A stretch of 64,000 nucleotides of DNA. Origin: Ignavibacteriales bacterium (GTDB taxonomy: Bacteria > Bacteroidota > Ignavibacteria > Ignavibacteriales > Melioribacteraceae). Under the pieces are notes generated by a model. That model ran no database searches. It was given only the letters and a program-made list of their open reading frames with translations, and had not been told where the DNA came from. The stretch lies in assembly GCA_020635285.1 (NCBI GenBank), contig JACKAB010000008.1, forward strand, positions 124,001 through 188,000, written 5' to 3'. Below, in pieces: positions 46,003 to 56,741 of the stretch (the stretch's first letter is position 1; each line of letters starts with the position of its first letter). The position numbers were made by a program, and so were the translations under genes.

Positions 46003-47370
46003 ATGCAACAAGTTGTAATAGGTCAAGAAACTAATCTATATGCCGGCGTAAGAGGTATTGCTGCCGTTAAAATTCTTAACAGAGTTGATAGAACAGATGC
46101 GTACTTAGATAAACTTTTAGAAATTGAAATAAAAAATTCTGAATTAAACAGTAAAGATAAAGCCTTACTTTTTGAAATAGTGCACGGAGTAATCCGTTGG
46201 CTTGGCAGAATAGATTGGGTGCTTAACGGATTTTATAAAGGTCAATTTTCTAAATGCATTCCCAATGTAAAAAATCAATGAGAGTTGCTCTTTATCAAAT
46301 TCTGTTTTTAGATAAAGTTCCGGAACACGCTGCTGTTTTTGAATCCGTTGAGTTTGTAAAGAAAATACAGGGTGAAAAATCTGCAAATCTTACAAATGCG
46401 GTTCTAAGAAATATTATTAGAAATAAAGACGGAATTCGCTATCCTAAAGAAGATGAAGATATAGTTGGCTATTTTTCGGCTTATTATTCGCACCCTTCTT
46501 GGATGGTGAAAAGATGGATCAAAAGATTTGGGGAAGAAGAAACAAAAAAGCTCTTAATAGCAAATAATAATAGACCTAAACATACCTTACGTGTAAATCA
46601 ATTAAAAACAAATCATGAAGAATTAAAAACTCTTTTAGATTCCGTTAGCTTAAAATATAAACCTGGCACTTACTTACAAGAATATTTGGAGCTTTTCTCA
46701 ATTACAAATATTACAAATTGGGAGTATTTTCAGAAAGGATATTTTTCAATTCAGGATGAAAGTACGGGATTTTCATGTAAGGCTTTAGATGCAAAACCTG
46801 GAATGAAAGTTTTAGATTTATGTGCCGCGCCAGGAGGCAAATCAGCATTTTTAGCCGACGAAATGAAAAATGAAGGAGAAATAGTTGCTATCGATAAATT
46901 TGAAAGCCGGTTAGAAATATTTAAAAAAAATATGGAGAGATTAGGGATTACAAATGTTAGAACAGTTGCAAAAGATTCACTACACTTTAATGAGAGAGAT
47001 TTTGATAGAGTGATAGCAGATGTTCCTTGCAGTGGAATTGGGACGATGACAAAAAAAACCTGATATAAAATGGAAGAAAGATTTAAGCGATATTAGAAAA
47101 TTAAATGTAATTCAACTAAAACTTTTACAAAAATCTTCCGAGTTAGTTAAACCAGGAGGTGTTATTGTTTACAGCACTTGCACTACTGAACCTGAAGAAA
47201 ATATTGAGATTGTGAATAAATTTTTAGCATCAAATAATAACTTTGAATTAGTAAATTTGAGTGATACTTTTAATAAAGACGTGATTGATGAAAATGGATG
47301 TGTGCAAACTTTAACTAGTAAACATAACATGGATGGTGCTTTTGCAGCAAAAATTTTGAGAAAATCCTAA
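46003..47370 (+). CDS. rsmB: 16S rRNA m5C967 methyltransferase RsmB-like (two frame breaks)
   Basis: About 455 codons. Breaks at about 46266-46271 (six A; the frame passes from CIPNVK to SMRVALYQILFLD) and 47052-47059 (eight A; from GIGTMTKK to PDIKWKKDLSD). N-terminal NusB-like RNA-binding domain (AAVKILNRVDRTDAYLD, ANLTNAVLRNIIRN), then a SAM domain with LDLCAAPGGKSAFLADEM, the cysteine motif DVPCSGIG and STCTTEPEENIEIV, the second catalytic cysteine. Methylates C967 in 16S rRNA. Ends 6 bases before the rodZ-like gene. Confidence 0.9.
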
Positions 47371-47376
47371 AAGTGG

Positions 47377-48356
47377 ATGGAAAAAATGAACGAATATTTA
47401 AAAAAATTTTCGGAACAGCTAAAAGCTATTAGAGAAGAAAAAAAAGTAACTATTGATCAAATAAATACTAAAACTAGAATAGATAAAAAGTTTTTAGAAG
47501 CCATTGAATCGGGTAATTTTTCAATTATGCCTGATGTTTATATGAAGGCTTTTATTAAAGAATACTCAAGAGCCATTGACCTTGATCCTTCCGAAGTTCT
47601 TGAGAAATTTGAACTTGCAAATAAGGGCTTAAATTTTGAAAATGAACCAGAAAAAATAGAAGAATCCTCAGAGGTAAACGAGCAAATAAATCCACAAAAA
47701 ACAAAAGATGCCAAAAAAGAGGCTAAAACCCAAAAAGAAAATAAAAAAAGGAAGAAGAAGCATACCCCGAAGAAGCTAAAACAGTTAATTTAGAAAATAC
47801 TTCACATATACCTGAAGGTAGTACTAAATCCCTGTATTATGTTTTAACTGGAATTATCATGATGCTATTCATTTATATAATTTATATAACATTTTTGAAA
47901 ACCTCCAGTAATGATAATGTTACAGAAAAACCGTTTGAAGAAATTATGTTAAATAAAGAAATGGCAAAACCAAATTTAGATACAACTCAACAAAAAGTAG
48001 CTCAATTAGAACTTGCAAGACAAACTCCAAGTATTATTAAGAATACTGAAGAAAAGGTAAATAATTTAATAAAAACTCAACCACAAGATTTAGAATTAAA
48101 AATTGTTGCAAGTGATAAATCATGGATTAGAGTTGTTGTGGATGAAAAAGATAATAACGAATTTATTTTAACTAATGGAATGACTAAAGTCTTGAACGCC
48201 GATAAACAATATTTTTTGCATATTGGAAATTCCGGAGCTGTTAAATTATTTTTAAATAATAAAGAGTTAGAATTTAGCAAAGAGCTAAATAGAGTTAGAA
48301 AACTTATTGTAAAAAAAGACGGTATTGAATATTTAAGACGCCCTAGTACAAATTAA
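47377..48356 (+). CDS. RodZ-like protein: cytosolic HTH, membrane helix, DUF4115 domain (frame break)
   Basis: About 326 codons. N-terminal Xre-type helix-turn-helix (EQLKAIREEKKVTIDQINTK ends within residue 35; FLEAIESGNFSIMPD, YMKAFIKEYSRAIDLDP), a charged linker in which the frame changes at about 47744-47750 (run of A; continues as EEAYPEEAKTVNLENT), a membrane helix (GIIMMLFIYIIYITF) and a periplasmic DUF4115-type beta domain (DLELKIVASDKSWIRVVVDE). RodZ links MreB to the cell wall in rods. ATG 47386 is an alternative start. Ends two bases before ligA. Confidence 0.82.
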
Positions 48357-48358
48357 AA

Positions 48359-50374
48359 ATGAATGCTAATGTTGAAAATAAAATAGAGCAATTACGAAAT
48401 AAAATCAGAGAATATGATTATAATTATTATGTGCTCGCAGAAAGTAAAATAAGCGATTTTGAATACGACAAAATATATAAAGAATTACAAAAGTTAGAAG
48501 AAGAAAATCCACATTTAATTACTCCAGAATCTCCAACACAGAGAGTTGGTTCAGACTTAACGAAAGAATTTTTAACCGTTACACATAAAACCCCAATGCT
48601 TAGTTTGGCAAACTCCTATGATGAACAAGAACTCCTAGATTTTGATAAACGAATCAAAAATATTTTAGATGTAACCCATGATATTGAATATGTTGCCGAA
48701 TTGAAAATTGATGGAGTTTCGATAAGTATAACTTATGAAAATGGAAAATTAAAAAATGCTGCAACTCGCGGAGATGGTTTTACTGGGGAAGAAGTTACCA
48801 ATAATATTAAAACGATTAAATCAGTTCCGTTAAGAATAAATTCAAAACATAAAAACTTACCATCACACCTTGAAGTGCGAGGTGAAGTATTTATGGAAAT
48901 AGAAGAGTTTAAAAAATTTAACAAACAACGTGAAGAAGAAGATCTAAAAACTTTTGTTAATCCTCGCAATTCAACTGCTGGAACATTAAAACTTCAGGAT
49001 CCAAAAGTTGTTGCAAAGCGCCCGTTAGATATTTTTACTTATTATTTATTGAGTGAAGAAGATATTTCCTCTACTCAAGAAAATAATTTGAAGAAGCTTA
49101 AGGAATTAGGATTTAAAGTAAACAATAATTTTAATTTATGTAAAAATATAAATGAAGTAATTAATTACTGCAAAACTTGGGATACAAAACGCGCCAATCT
49201 TCCATATGAAACTGATGGTGTTGTGATTAAGGTTAATGATATTAAACTGCAACAGAAATTGGGGAATGTTGCTAAATCTCCAAGATGGGCAATTGCATTT
49301 AAATTTGCTGCTCAACAAATGACTACAAAATTACTTTCAATAACTTGGCAAGTTGGCAGAACTGGAGCAGTAACGCCTGTAGCAGAACTTGAACCAGTAT
49401 TCTTAGCCGGATCAACAATTAGCAGGGCAACGCTGCACAATAAAGACGAAATATTAAGAAAAGATATTCGTGTAGGAGATACGGTAATTATTGAAAAAGG
49501 CGGAGATGTTATTCCCAAAATTACGGGAGTAGTATTAGAGAAAAGGGAAAAGGGAAGTAAGCCATCTCAAATTCCAATTCATTGTCCGGTTTGTGATGAA
49601 GAACTTTTTTATTCAGAAGAAGAAGTTGCCATTTATTGTATAAACAATTTATGTCCAGCACAAATAAAAGGAAGTATAGAACACTTTGCTTCCCGCGGCG
49701 CGATGGATATTGAAGGTCTCGGCGAATCGATAGTAAATCAATTTGTTGATTTGGGATTATTAAAATCTTATGTTGATATTTATTCATTATTTCAAAAACG
49801 CGAAGACCTTATAAATATTGAACGGTTTGGGGAAAAAAGTGTAATTAATCTCTTAAATGCAATTGAAAAAAGTAAAGATAAACCTTTTGAGAAAATATTA
49901 TTTGCCCTTGGAATTAGATATGTTGGAACCGGCGTAGCAAAAAAATTGGCAAATCATTTTGAAAAAATTGAAAATTTAATAAATGCTACTCCAGATGAAA
50001 TTGAAGCTGTTCCCGAAATTGGTCCCAGAATTGCGGAAAGTGTAAAAAAGTTTTTCAATATCCCTAAAAATTTAGAGAATATTACTCAATTAAAATCTTC
50101 TGGATTAAAATTTGAAATTGAAAATAAATCAGATCGAAATGTTATATTTAAAAACGTAACTTTTGTTTTAACAGGAACTCTTTCAAAATTTACGCGAGAC
50201 GAAGCTAAAAATATTATTGAAGAAAATGGCGGAAAAGTTACTTCATCAATAAGTAGCAAAACGGATTTTGTTTTAGTCGGAGAAAATGCTGGATCAAAAT
50301 TAGAGAAAGCTAAAAAGTTAAATGTAAAGACAATTGATGAAAACGAATTTAAAAAAATGTTAGGAAATCAGTAA
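48359..50374 (+). CDS. ligA: NAD-dependent DNA ligase LigA
   Basis: 671 residues, full length. Domain Ia, adenylation motif with the catalytic lysine in AELKIDGVSIS (about residue 116), NPRNSTAGTLKLQDP, ETDGVVIKVND, the OB fold (WQVGRTGAVTPVAEL), a four-cysteine zinc finger (CPVCDEELFYSEEEVAIYC), helix-hairpin-helix repeats and a C-terminal BRCT domain (FVLTGTLSKFTRDEAK). Seals nicks in DNA during replication and repair. Directly after the rodZ-like gene and before a TTG-started gene. Confidence 0.97.
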   Translation: MNANVENKIEQLRNKIREYDYNYYVLAESKISDFEYDKIYKELQKLEEENPHLITPESPTQRVGSDLTKEFLTVTHKTPMLSLANSYDEQELLDFDKRIKNILDVTHDIEYVAELKIDGVSISITYENGKLKNAATRGDGFTGEEVTNNIKTIKSVPLRINSKHKNLPSHLEVRGEVFMEIEEFKKFNKQREEEDLKTFVNPRNSTAGTLKLQDPKVVAKRPLDIFTYYLLSEEDISSTQENNLKKLKELGFKVNNNFNLCKNINEVINYCKTWDTKRANLPYETDGVVIKVNDIKLQQKLGNVAKSPRWAIAFKFAAQQMTTKLLSITWQVGRTGAVTPVAELEPVFLAGSTISRATLHNKDEILRKDIRVGDTVIIEKGGDVIPKITGVVLEKREKGSKPSQIPIHCPVCDEELFYSEEEVAIYCINNLCPAQIKGSIEHFASRGAMDIEGLGESIVNQFVDLGLLKSYVDIYSLFQKREDLINIERFGEKSVINLLNAIEKSKDKPFEKILFALGIRYVGTGVAKKLANHFEKIENLINATPDEIEAVPEIGPRIAESVKKFFNIPKNLENITQLKSSGLKFEIENKSDRNVIFKNVTFVLTGTLSKFTRDEAKNIIEENGGKVTSSISSKTDFVLVGENAGSKLEKAKKLNVKTIDENEFKKMLGNQ

Positions 50375-50905
50375 TTGTTTGAAGAATATAAAAATAAAAT
50401 TGGTCATTACATTTTCAAAAAGAAAATTTTGAAAAATTATAATTCCAATTTTTCATTCAACAATTTTGTTGAAAAATCTTTTGATTATGTTCTTATTCTA
50501 CCTCTAAATGATTTAGATTTTAATAACAGTTTTGATGTTGCAAAATATTTTAAAATTCACAAGAAGAATGTTACTTTATTTTTACCCGAATATAGAAAAA
50601 ATTTAATCTCAATTACTAATAACTATAATACACTGACTTATAACTTAGATGAAATTACAAAGTTTGGATTGCCCAACAAAGATTTAACTACTAAAATAGA
50701 AAAACATAATTTTGATGTTTTAATCGATTTGGAAAGAGATGAAAATTTGTTTTTGGCTTCAATAGCAAGCTTATTAAATGCAAAATTTAAAGTGGGTTTT
50801 AAGAAAGCAAATATTGAAAATCTTTATAATTTTCAGCTAGTAAATACAAAAATAAATTCAGAAATATCATACAGAAATTTGTTAAATTCGTTAAAGATGT
50901 TTTAA
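50375..50905 (+). CDS. DUF6913-like protein, truncated glycosyltransferase-9 fold
   Basis: 176 residues from TTG, starting immediately after the ligA stop. The pattern FDVLIDLERDENLFLASIAS LLNAKFKVGFKK resembles the N-terminal half of GT9 heptosyltransferases (LIDLQ...AKYRIGF); small stand-alone proteins of this type in Bacteroidota are grouped as DUF6913. No nucleotide-sugar-binding second half is present, so enzymatic transfer is unlikely. Function unknown; family assignment is from pattern memory and moderate. Confidence 0.6.
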   Translation: MFEEYKNKIGHYIFKKKILKNYNSNFSFNNFVEKSFDYVLILPLNDLDFNNSFDVAKYFKIHKKNVTLFLPEYRKNLISITNNYNTLTYNLDEITKFGLPNKDLTTKIEKHNFDVLIDLERDENLFLASIASLLNAKFKVGFKKANIENLYNFQLVNTKINSEISYRNLLNSLKMF

Positions 50906-50943
50906 GTTATAAAATTTATAAGGTTACTATAAAATAAAAAATT

Positions 50944-51303
50944 ATGGAAGATAATATTAATATTGAAATCAAAAAAGTTGATGGAGTGGTTATTTTCAAA
51001 TTACTGGAAAAATCATTTGATGCCTCTATTGCTGGCCTAGTAAAAGGGGAATTAACAGTTCTTCTTTCGGCTGATGATGTGCAAAAATTAGTTTTTGATT
51101 TATCGGAAGTTGAATATTGTGATAGTTCCGGCTTAAGCGCAATTCTACTCGCGTTCAGAATGCTGCAAACTAATGAAGGTCAAATTAGATTGGCTGCCCC
51201 ACAAAAGAGTGTAAAATCGCTTATTCAAATTTCTCAGTTAGATCGAGTTTTACCAATTAAAAATTCTGTGGATGAAGCAGTAAATGAATTAAAAGAGATT
51301 TAA
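50944..51303 (+). CDS. STAS-domain protein (anti-sigma factor antagonist-like)
   Basis: 119 residues, one STAS domain. The core motif DLSEVEYCDSSGLSAIL carries the serine that SpoIIAA-type proteins have phosphorylated by an anti-sigma kinase. No RsbW-like kinase or PP2C phosphatase is next to it; the preceding gene is unrelated and the symporter follows after 8 bases. Role inferred: partner-switching regulation, target unknown. Confidence 0.88.
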   Translation: MEDNINIEIKKVDGVVIFKLLEKSFDASIAGLVKGELTVLLSADDVQKLVFDLSEVEYCDSSGLSAILLAFRMLQTNEGQIRLAAPQKSVKSLIQISQLDRVLPIKNSVDEAVNELKEI

Positions 51304-51311
51304 GGTTATTT

Positions 51312-52754
51312 GTGGATAAAACTCTTGACTATTTAATAATAATCGCTTTTTTAATTGGCGTTGCTCTTTTTGGAATATTTAAAGGCGGTAAACAAAACAC
51401 TGTTGAGGATTATTTTTTAGGTTCTAAAAATGTTCCTTGGTGGGCAGTGATGTTTTCAATTGTTGCTGCAGAAACCAGCACGCTTACTTTTATTTCAATC
51501 CCCGGTTTGGCATATTTAACAAATCTTAATTTTCTTCAGGTAACTTTTGGTTATTTAATTGGCAGGATTATTATAGCTGTTTTTTTTCTGCCTTCATATT
51601 TCACCGGAGAACTTAATACAGCTTACGCTTTTTTGGAAAATAGGTTTGGACAAAAAACTCGGTCTTTTTCATCTATAGTATTTTTATTTACTAGAACTGC
51701 TGCAGATGGGGTTAGACTATTTGCAACTGCAATTCCGCTCAAACTTATGCTGGGAATTGATTATACTACTGCAATAGTAATAATTGCCATTATAACACTA
51801 GCTTATACAATAACTGGCGGGGTAAAAGGTATTATTTGGGTTGATGTAATTTTAATGGGTATATACTTAGGTGGTGCGCTGCTAGCCGGATATTTTTTAG
51901 TTTCGCATTATTTGCCAGATGGATTTAATTCAATTATTACAGCCGCACAAGCTGATGATAAGTTAAGCATAATAAATTTAGGATTTAACAGCGGTTCCAT
52001 TGCGGAATTTTTTGCACAACCGTACACGTTAATAAGTGGTTTGCTTGGCGGAGCTTTCTTATCAATGGCATCTCATGGAACTGATCAATTAATTGTACAA
52101 AGACTGTTAAGCACGCAAAATCTAAAGCAAGCTCAAAAAGCAATTGTTGGAAGTGGAATTATTGTAATCTTTCAATTTGTTATTTTTTTAGTTGTTGGTG
52201 TTGCGCTTTATGCTTTTTATGGTAAATTAAATTTAAGATCAGATGAAGTTTTTCCAAAATTTATTATCGAAAGTTTGCCAACCCCATATTCCGGAATTAT
52301 AATTGCGGGATTATTCGCGGCTGCAATGTCAACTTTAGCGGGCTCAATAAGTGCTCTTTCTTCTTCAACTATGTTAGATCTTTATCAGCCATTTAAAAAG
52401 AGTAGAAATAAAAATAATGATTTAAAAGTCTCAAGAATGTTTACAATTTTTTGGGCAATAATGTTAATTTTTGCGGCTCTATTTTTTATGAACTCTCCAC
52501 AAACAGTTGTTGAGTTAGCTTTAAGCATTGCATCATTTACATATGGCGGATTACTCGGAACTTTTATGCTTGGATTATTTGTAAAAAATGCAAAACAAGA
52601 AGATGCGTTGGCTGCTTTTACGGGTGGTATTTTTGTTATGGTTACTGTAATTTCACTTCAGTTAGTGGCTTGGACTTGGTTTACAATAATTGGAGTTGCC
52701 GCTACATTGCTTATTGGAACATTTTTATCATATTTAAGTAATAATAAAATCTAA
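51312..52754 (+). CDS. Sodium:solute symporter family protein
   Basis: 480 residues from GTG, about thirteen membrane helices. SSS-family pattern: VEDYFLGSKNVPWWAVMFSIVAAETST in the first two helices and GTDQLIVQRLLS, with GIIIAGLFAAAMSTLAGSISAL. Couples Na+ to uptake of sugars, amino acids or vitamins; the substrate cannot be read. The short gap to the STAS gene suggests one transcript. Confidence 0.9.
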   Translation: MDKTLDYLIIIAFLIGVALFGIFKGGKQNTVEDYFLGSKNVPWWAVMFSIVAAETSTLTFISIPGLAYLTNLNFLQVTFGYLIGRIIIAVFFLPSYFTGELNTAYAFLENRFGQKTRSFSSIVFLFTRTAADGVRLFATAIPLKLMLGIDYTTAIVIIAIITLAYTITGGVKGIIWVDVILMGIYLGGALLAGYFLVSHYLPDGFNSIITAAQADDKLSIINLGFNSGSIAEFFAQPYTLISGLLGGAFLSMASHGTDQLIVQRLLSTQNLKQAQKAIVGSGIIVIFQFVIFLVVGVALYAFYGKLNLRSDEVFPKFIIESLPTPYSGIIIAGLFAAAMSTLAGSISALSSSTMLDLYQPFKKSRNKNNDLKVSRMFTIFWAIMLIFAALFFMNSPQTVVELALSIASFTYGGLLGTFMLGLFVKNAKQEDALAAFTGGIFVMVTVISLQLVAWTWFTIIGVAATLLIGTFLSYLSNNKI

Positions 52755-52779
52755 TTTTTCAAACAAATACAAAGTCTTA

Positions 52780-53628
52780 ATGCTTGATACAAACCGATTA
52801 AAAAAAATTGAACTAGTGGTTTTTGACCTGGATGGAACCTTACTCAATCAATATGCGCGTATTGGTGAAGAAACAATTGAATATGTAAAAGAGCTTAAGA
52901 AACTAGGCGTTCATTTTACATTTGCAACAGGAAGATTGCATAATTCAATTACTGAATATGCAGAAATATTAAAACTTCAAACCCCGTTAATTTCTTTAGA
53001 TGGTGCAATAATTAAAAGTTATCCGGGAAATGAAATTATTTATGAATCTTACTTAAAAGAAAAGTATGTAAGACGCGCTTTGGAAATGTCTGATAAATAT
53101 TTGTTAAAAATCGCATTGAGTCATCACGAGGCAATTTATTATACTGAGGCGAATTCGCTTATTCCACAACTAATGGAACAATACGAAGCCAAATTTGAAG
53201 TGATTGATTCTTATGAAACAATTATAAATGAAACTTTAGAAATTGTAATTACAGGTGATTTCAGAGATTCTATAAAAATGATTGAAGCTAAAATGCAGTT
53301 CCCTTATGCCTTTAATTTGAAAACTTCGTTTTATAAATCTCAAGATCAAGATGGAGTTTATTTTTTAGAGATCAGAAATAAAAATTGTTCTAAAGGTGAT
53401 GGCTTACTAAAGTTGTTAAAATATCTTAAATTGAATATAAATAAAACTGCTGTTATAGGAGATTGGTATAATGACCGGTCTTTATTTAGAACTAAGGCAT
53501 TAAAAATTGCTGTTGCAAATGCAGTTGATGATATTAAAAATATGGCTGATTTTATTACCAAAAGAACCAATGAAGAAGACGGTACAGCGGAATTTTTGGA
53601 GATGATCCTAAAAGCTAAAAAGAGCTAA
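52780..53628 (+). CDS. HAD-superfamily hydrolase, Cof-type (IIB)
   Basis: 282 residues. Motif I VFDLDGTLLNQ (about 13-23) with the nucleophilic aspartate, motif II in TFATGR, motif III lysine, and motif IV IGDWYNDRSLF (residues about 226-236; the usual GDxxND). The cap between motifs II and III places it in the Cof subfamily, which acts on sugar phosphates, flavin or thiamine phosphates. Substrate unknown. The next gene begins one base after the stop. Confidence 0.9.
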   Translation: MLDTNRLKKIELVVFDLDGTLLNQYARIGEETIEYVKELKKLGVHFTFATGRLHNSITEYAEILKLQTPLISLDGAIIKSYPGNEIIYESYLKEKYVRRALEMSDKYLLKIALSHHEAIYYTEANSLIPQLMEQYEAKFEVIDSYETIINETLEIVITGDFRDSIKMIEAKMQFPYAFNLKTSFYKSQDQDGVYFLEIRNKNCSKGDGLLKLLKYLKLNINKTAVIGDWYNDRSLFRTKALKIAVANAVDDIKNMADFITKRTNEEDGTAEFLEMILKAKKS

Positions 53629-53629
53629 T

Positions 53630-55849
53630 ATGTTTAGTGAAGACACAAAAAATTGGATTAAACAAAGTACAAATATTAGAATAATAATTATTCTAATTGG
53701 TACTATTCTTATAGCCGCAATGTTTCCGCGTGGTGAATCGCTAGAATCAGATGTTGCAATTGGATCAATCTGGATTCAAGAAGATTTAATAGCTTCAATG
53801 CCGTTCGAAATACTAAAAGATCCTGAATCATATCGTCTCGAAAAACTCAAAGCAGCTGAAAATGTCTATCCGGTTTTTGAGATCAATCAATCAATTTCTA
53901 AATCTGTGGAAGATTCAATAAAAAGCTTTAATGATGATCTAATTCAATATATTGATAAACAATTGGAAACTAATATTGGAAGCAATAGTTTTGGATTTTT
54001 AAGTACGGAAAGTTTTAAAAAAATTAAAGAAATCAGAAAATATGAAAAATTACTTTCAGTTTCTTATCCAATAACAACCAGTAAAGTTTTTTCTAATATA
54101 ATTAAAATGACTAATGAAATTTATAGTCGAGAATTTCTAAATCTTGATTATAAAGAAATTGAAAAAGATACAATTGCACTTAGAGATGGTAAATTTGAAA
54201 ATCTTATTCCTAAAAAAAGATTTTTAGATAAAACTTCAAACCAAAAAAGAATAGATGGTATTGTAAGTTCGTATGCTCCAAATAATCCAAATATCCTGGC
54301 AATTTACTACGAATACGCTCAAAATTTTATTAAAGCACCAGTTACATTTAACAAACAATTAAGTGATCAAGAAGTTAAATTAGCTCAAGATAGAGTTTCT
54401 AGAAACATTGGACTTGTTGAAGAAGATGAAAGAATAGTTGCAAAACACAATAGAATCACTCCAGACATAAAACTTAAAATAGATTCATATAGAATTGCCA
54501 AAGGTGAAGAAAGAGGGCTTTGGTCTAGAATAGCACAAGGTTTGGGCAAAGTTCTTCACGTAATTGTTATTCTTTCATTGTTTAGTTTTTATATTTATTC
54601 CTTCCGTCCCAAAATTTATAAAGATAATTCAAAAATATTCTTAATCACAATAATTATTGTCTTAATAAGCTTTATCGCATTTCTCATAAACCAAATAAAT
54701 GTAAATGCACCGGTTGAACTGCTAATTTTGGTGCCAGTTGTTTCAATGTTAATAACTATATTTTTTGATTCGCGCGTTGGATTTTATAGTACGGTTGTGA
54801 TTGCCTTAATTGTTGGGGGTTTGCGTGGTAACGATTACGCTTTAGCGGTTATGAACATTGTTGCTGGCGGCTTTGCGGCTTACACAGTGCGTGATATTAA
54901 AAATAGAAATCAAATTTTTAGATCTTTCTTATATATTCTACTAGGCTATACTTTAAGTATTGTGGCTTTTGGTTTAGAGAGATTTGCTCCATGGGAAGAA
55001 ATTTTAGTGCAATGCGGATTTGCAGCCTCTAACTCCTTGTTTAGTCCGGTACTTACTTATGGATTAATTATTTTCTTCGAAAAAATATTTAAACTAACGA
55101 CGGAAATAACTCTATTAGAACTGACTGATTATAATACTCCACTTTTACGAGAACTAGCTAAAAGTGCTCAAGGTACATTTAATCACTCATTAACAATGGG
55201 AAATATGGTAGAAAGCGCTGCAGAAGAAATTAAGGCAAATCCTTTATTGGTAAGGGTCGGAGCGTTATATCATGATATTGGTAAATCACAAAATCCAAAT
55301 GCTTTTGTTGAAAATCAAATAGACAATTATAATATACACGACGATTTAAAACCTGAAGAAAGTGCTGCAATAATTATCGATCACGTTGCTCAAGGTATTA
55401 AAATGGCTGAGGAAGAAAATCTTCCAAAGGAAATCATGGAGTTTATAGAAACACATCACGGAACTTTGTCTGTGTCTTTCTTTTATGATAAGGCCGTTGA
55501 AAAATATGGTAAAGAAAATGTTAAAGTATTAGATTATCGTTATCCCGGACCAAAGCCGAGCACAAAGGAAACTGCGCTATTGATGGTCGCGGATGCATGC
55601 GAATCAGCTGTTAGAGCAATGACAGAACCAACTCCAGAGAAGATTGAAAATGTTGCTGCAAATATAATTAGCAGTAGGTTAAAAGACGGTCAACTTGAAG
55701 AATCTCCACTGACTTTTGGGGACTTAACAAAAATTAAAAAATCATTTGTATCAACCTTGGTTGCCTTACATCATAAAAGAATTAGGTACCCAAAACAAGA
55801 CGAATTAGAAAGTAAGGAAGAAATTAATTCAGAAAGTTCTGAAAAGTGA
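53630..55849 (+). CDS. 7TM-HD family protein, PgpH-like c-di-AMP phosphodiesterase
   Basis: 739 residues. One N-terminal membrane helix, a large extracytoplasmic domain (about 45-300; 7TMR-HDED type), seven membrane helices (about 315-485), then an HD domain with QGTFNHSLTMGNMVESAA, GALYHDIGKSQNP and ETHHGTLSVSFFYD. PgpH proteins of this layout degrade cyclic di-AMP, so this likely sets turgor or wall signalling. The deep stop overlaps xer by four bases. Confidence 0.88.
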   Translation: MFSEDTKNWIKQSTNIRIIIILIGTILIAAMFPRGESLESDVAIGSIWIQEDLIASMPFEILKDPESYRLEKLKAAENVYPVFEINQSISKSVEDSIKSFNDDLIQYIDKQLETNIGSNSFGFLSTESFKKIKEIRKYEKLLSVSYPITTSKVFSNIIKMTNEIYSREFLNLDYKEIEKDTIALRDGKFENLIPKKRFLDKTSNQKRIDGIVSSYAPNNPNILAIYYEYAQNFIKAPVTFNKQLSDQEVKLAQDRVSRNIGLVEEDERIVAKHNRITPDIKLKIDSYRIAKGEERGLWSRIAQGLGKVLHVIVILSLFSFYIYSFRPKIYKDNSKIFLITIIIVLISFIAFLINQINVNAPVELLILVPVVSMLITIFFDSRVGFYSTVVIALIVGGLRGNDYALAVMNIVAGGFAAYTVRDIKNRNQIFRSFLYILLGYTLSIVAFGLERFAPWEEILVQCGFAASNSLFSPVLTYGLIIFFEKIFKLTTEITLLELTDYNTPLLRELAKSAQGTFNHSLTMGNMVESAAEEIKANPLLVRVGALYHDIGKSQNPNAFVENQIDNYNIHDDLKPEESAAIIIDHVAQGIKMAEEENLPKEIMEFIETHHGTLSVSFFYDKAVEKYGKENVKVLDYRYPGPKPSTKETALLMVADACESAVRAMTEPTPEKIENVAANIISSRLKDGQLEESPLTFGDLTKIKKSFVSTLVALHHKRIRYPKQDELESKEEINSESSEK

Positions 55850-56739
55850 TGCAAGAGTTTGTAAAAGAATATTTATCGATATTAAAAGTAGAAAAAAATT
55901 TATCTGATAATTCCATAAATTCTTATCGAAATGATTTAACAAAACTTTTATTTTTTTTTGAGAACTTAAAGATATCAGACCTTAACGAAGTTAATATAAA
56001 ACACATAACTGAATTTTTTGCAGCTCAAAGAACAGAAGGATTAAGCTCATCTTCAGTAAGCCGTTATTCATCTTCTGTGCGAGGTTTTTTTTTATATCTT
56101 AAGCAGCAAGATTACATTAAAAATAATCCCACTTCAAATATTTCATCAACAAAACTATCAAGAAATCTTCCAAGCGTATTATCTTTTAACGAAGTAGAGA
56201 AAATTTTAGAACAGCCAAATATAAAAGAAAATTTAGGTTTGCGGGATAAAGCGATTCTTGAATTATTATATTCTTCCGGATTGCGAGTTTCTGAATTGCT
56301 TAATCTAAAAATATCAGATTTATTTTTAAGTGAAGAAGTGATTAGAGTAATAGGAAAAGGCTCTAAACAACGCATAGTACCAATCGGTACAAGCGCAATA
56401 AATTGGTTAACAGAATACATAACGAAAGTTAGACCGGTTTTACAGAAGAAAATGAAAAGTGAAAATATAGTGTTTCTCAATTCCAAAGGTTCAAAACTTT
56501 CTAGAATGTCAATCTGGAAAATTGTAAAGCGATATTGCGATGATGCTAAAATAGAAAAAGAAGTTCATCCGCATACTTTTCGCCACTCTTTTGCGACACA
56601 CTTGTTGGAAGGTGGAGCTGATTTAAGAGCTGTTCAAGAAATGCTTGGCCATTCAGATATTTCAACAACACAAATTTACACTCATATTGATAGAGAATAT
56701 GTAAAACAAATTCATAAAGATTTTCATCCAAGAGGTTAA
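55846..56739 (+). CDS. xerC: Tyrosine recombinase XerC/D
   Basis: 297 residues, standard length. N-terminal SAM-like core-binding domain (1-95), then catalytic residues: R in SSGLRVSELL, K in GKGSKQRIVPIG, H-x-x-R in HPHTFRHSFATHLLEGG, H/W in MLGHSDIS and Y in TQIYTHI. Resolves chromosome dimers at dif with FtsK. XerC versus XerD cannot be decided here. Not next to att-like repeats, so a housekeeping gene rather than an integrase. Confidence 0.9.
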   Translation: MMQEFVKEYLSILKVEKNLSDNSINSYRNDLTKLLFFFENLKISDLNEVNIKHITEFFAAQRTEGLSSSSVSRYSSSVRGFFLYLKQQDYIKNNPTSNISSTKLSRNLPSVLSFNEVEKILEQPNIKENLGLRDKAILELLYSSGLRVSELLNLKISDLFLSEEVIRVIGKGSKQRIVPIGTSAINWLTEYITKVRPVLQKKMKSENIVFLNSKGSKLSRMSIWKIVKRYCDDAKIEKEVHPHTFRHSFATHLLEGGADLRAVQEMLGHSDISTTQIYTHIDREYVKQIHKDFHPRG

Positions 56740-56741
56740 TT

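Noticed and set aside
55846..56739. Integrase of a mobile element
   Set aside because: Standard XerC/D length and residues, housekeeping neighbours, no flanking direct repeats or tRNA, and no phage or plasmid genes.
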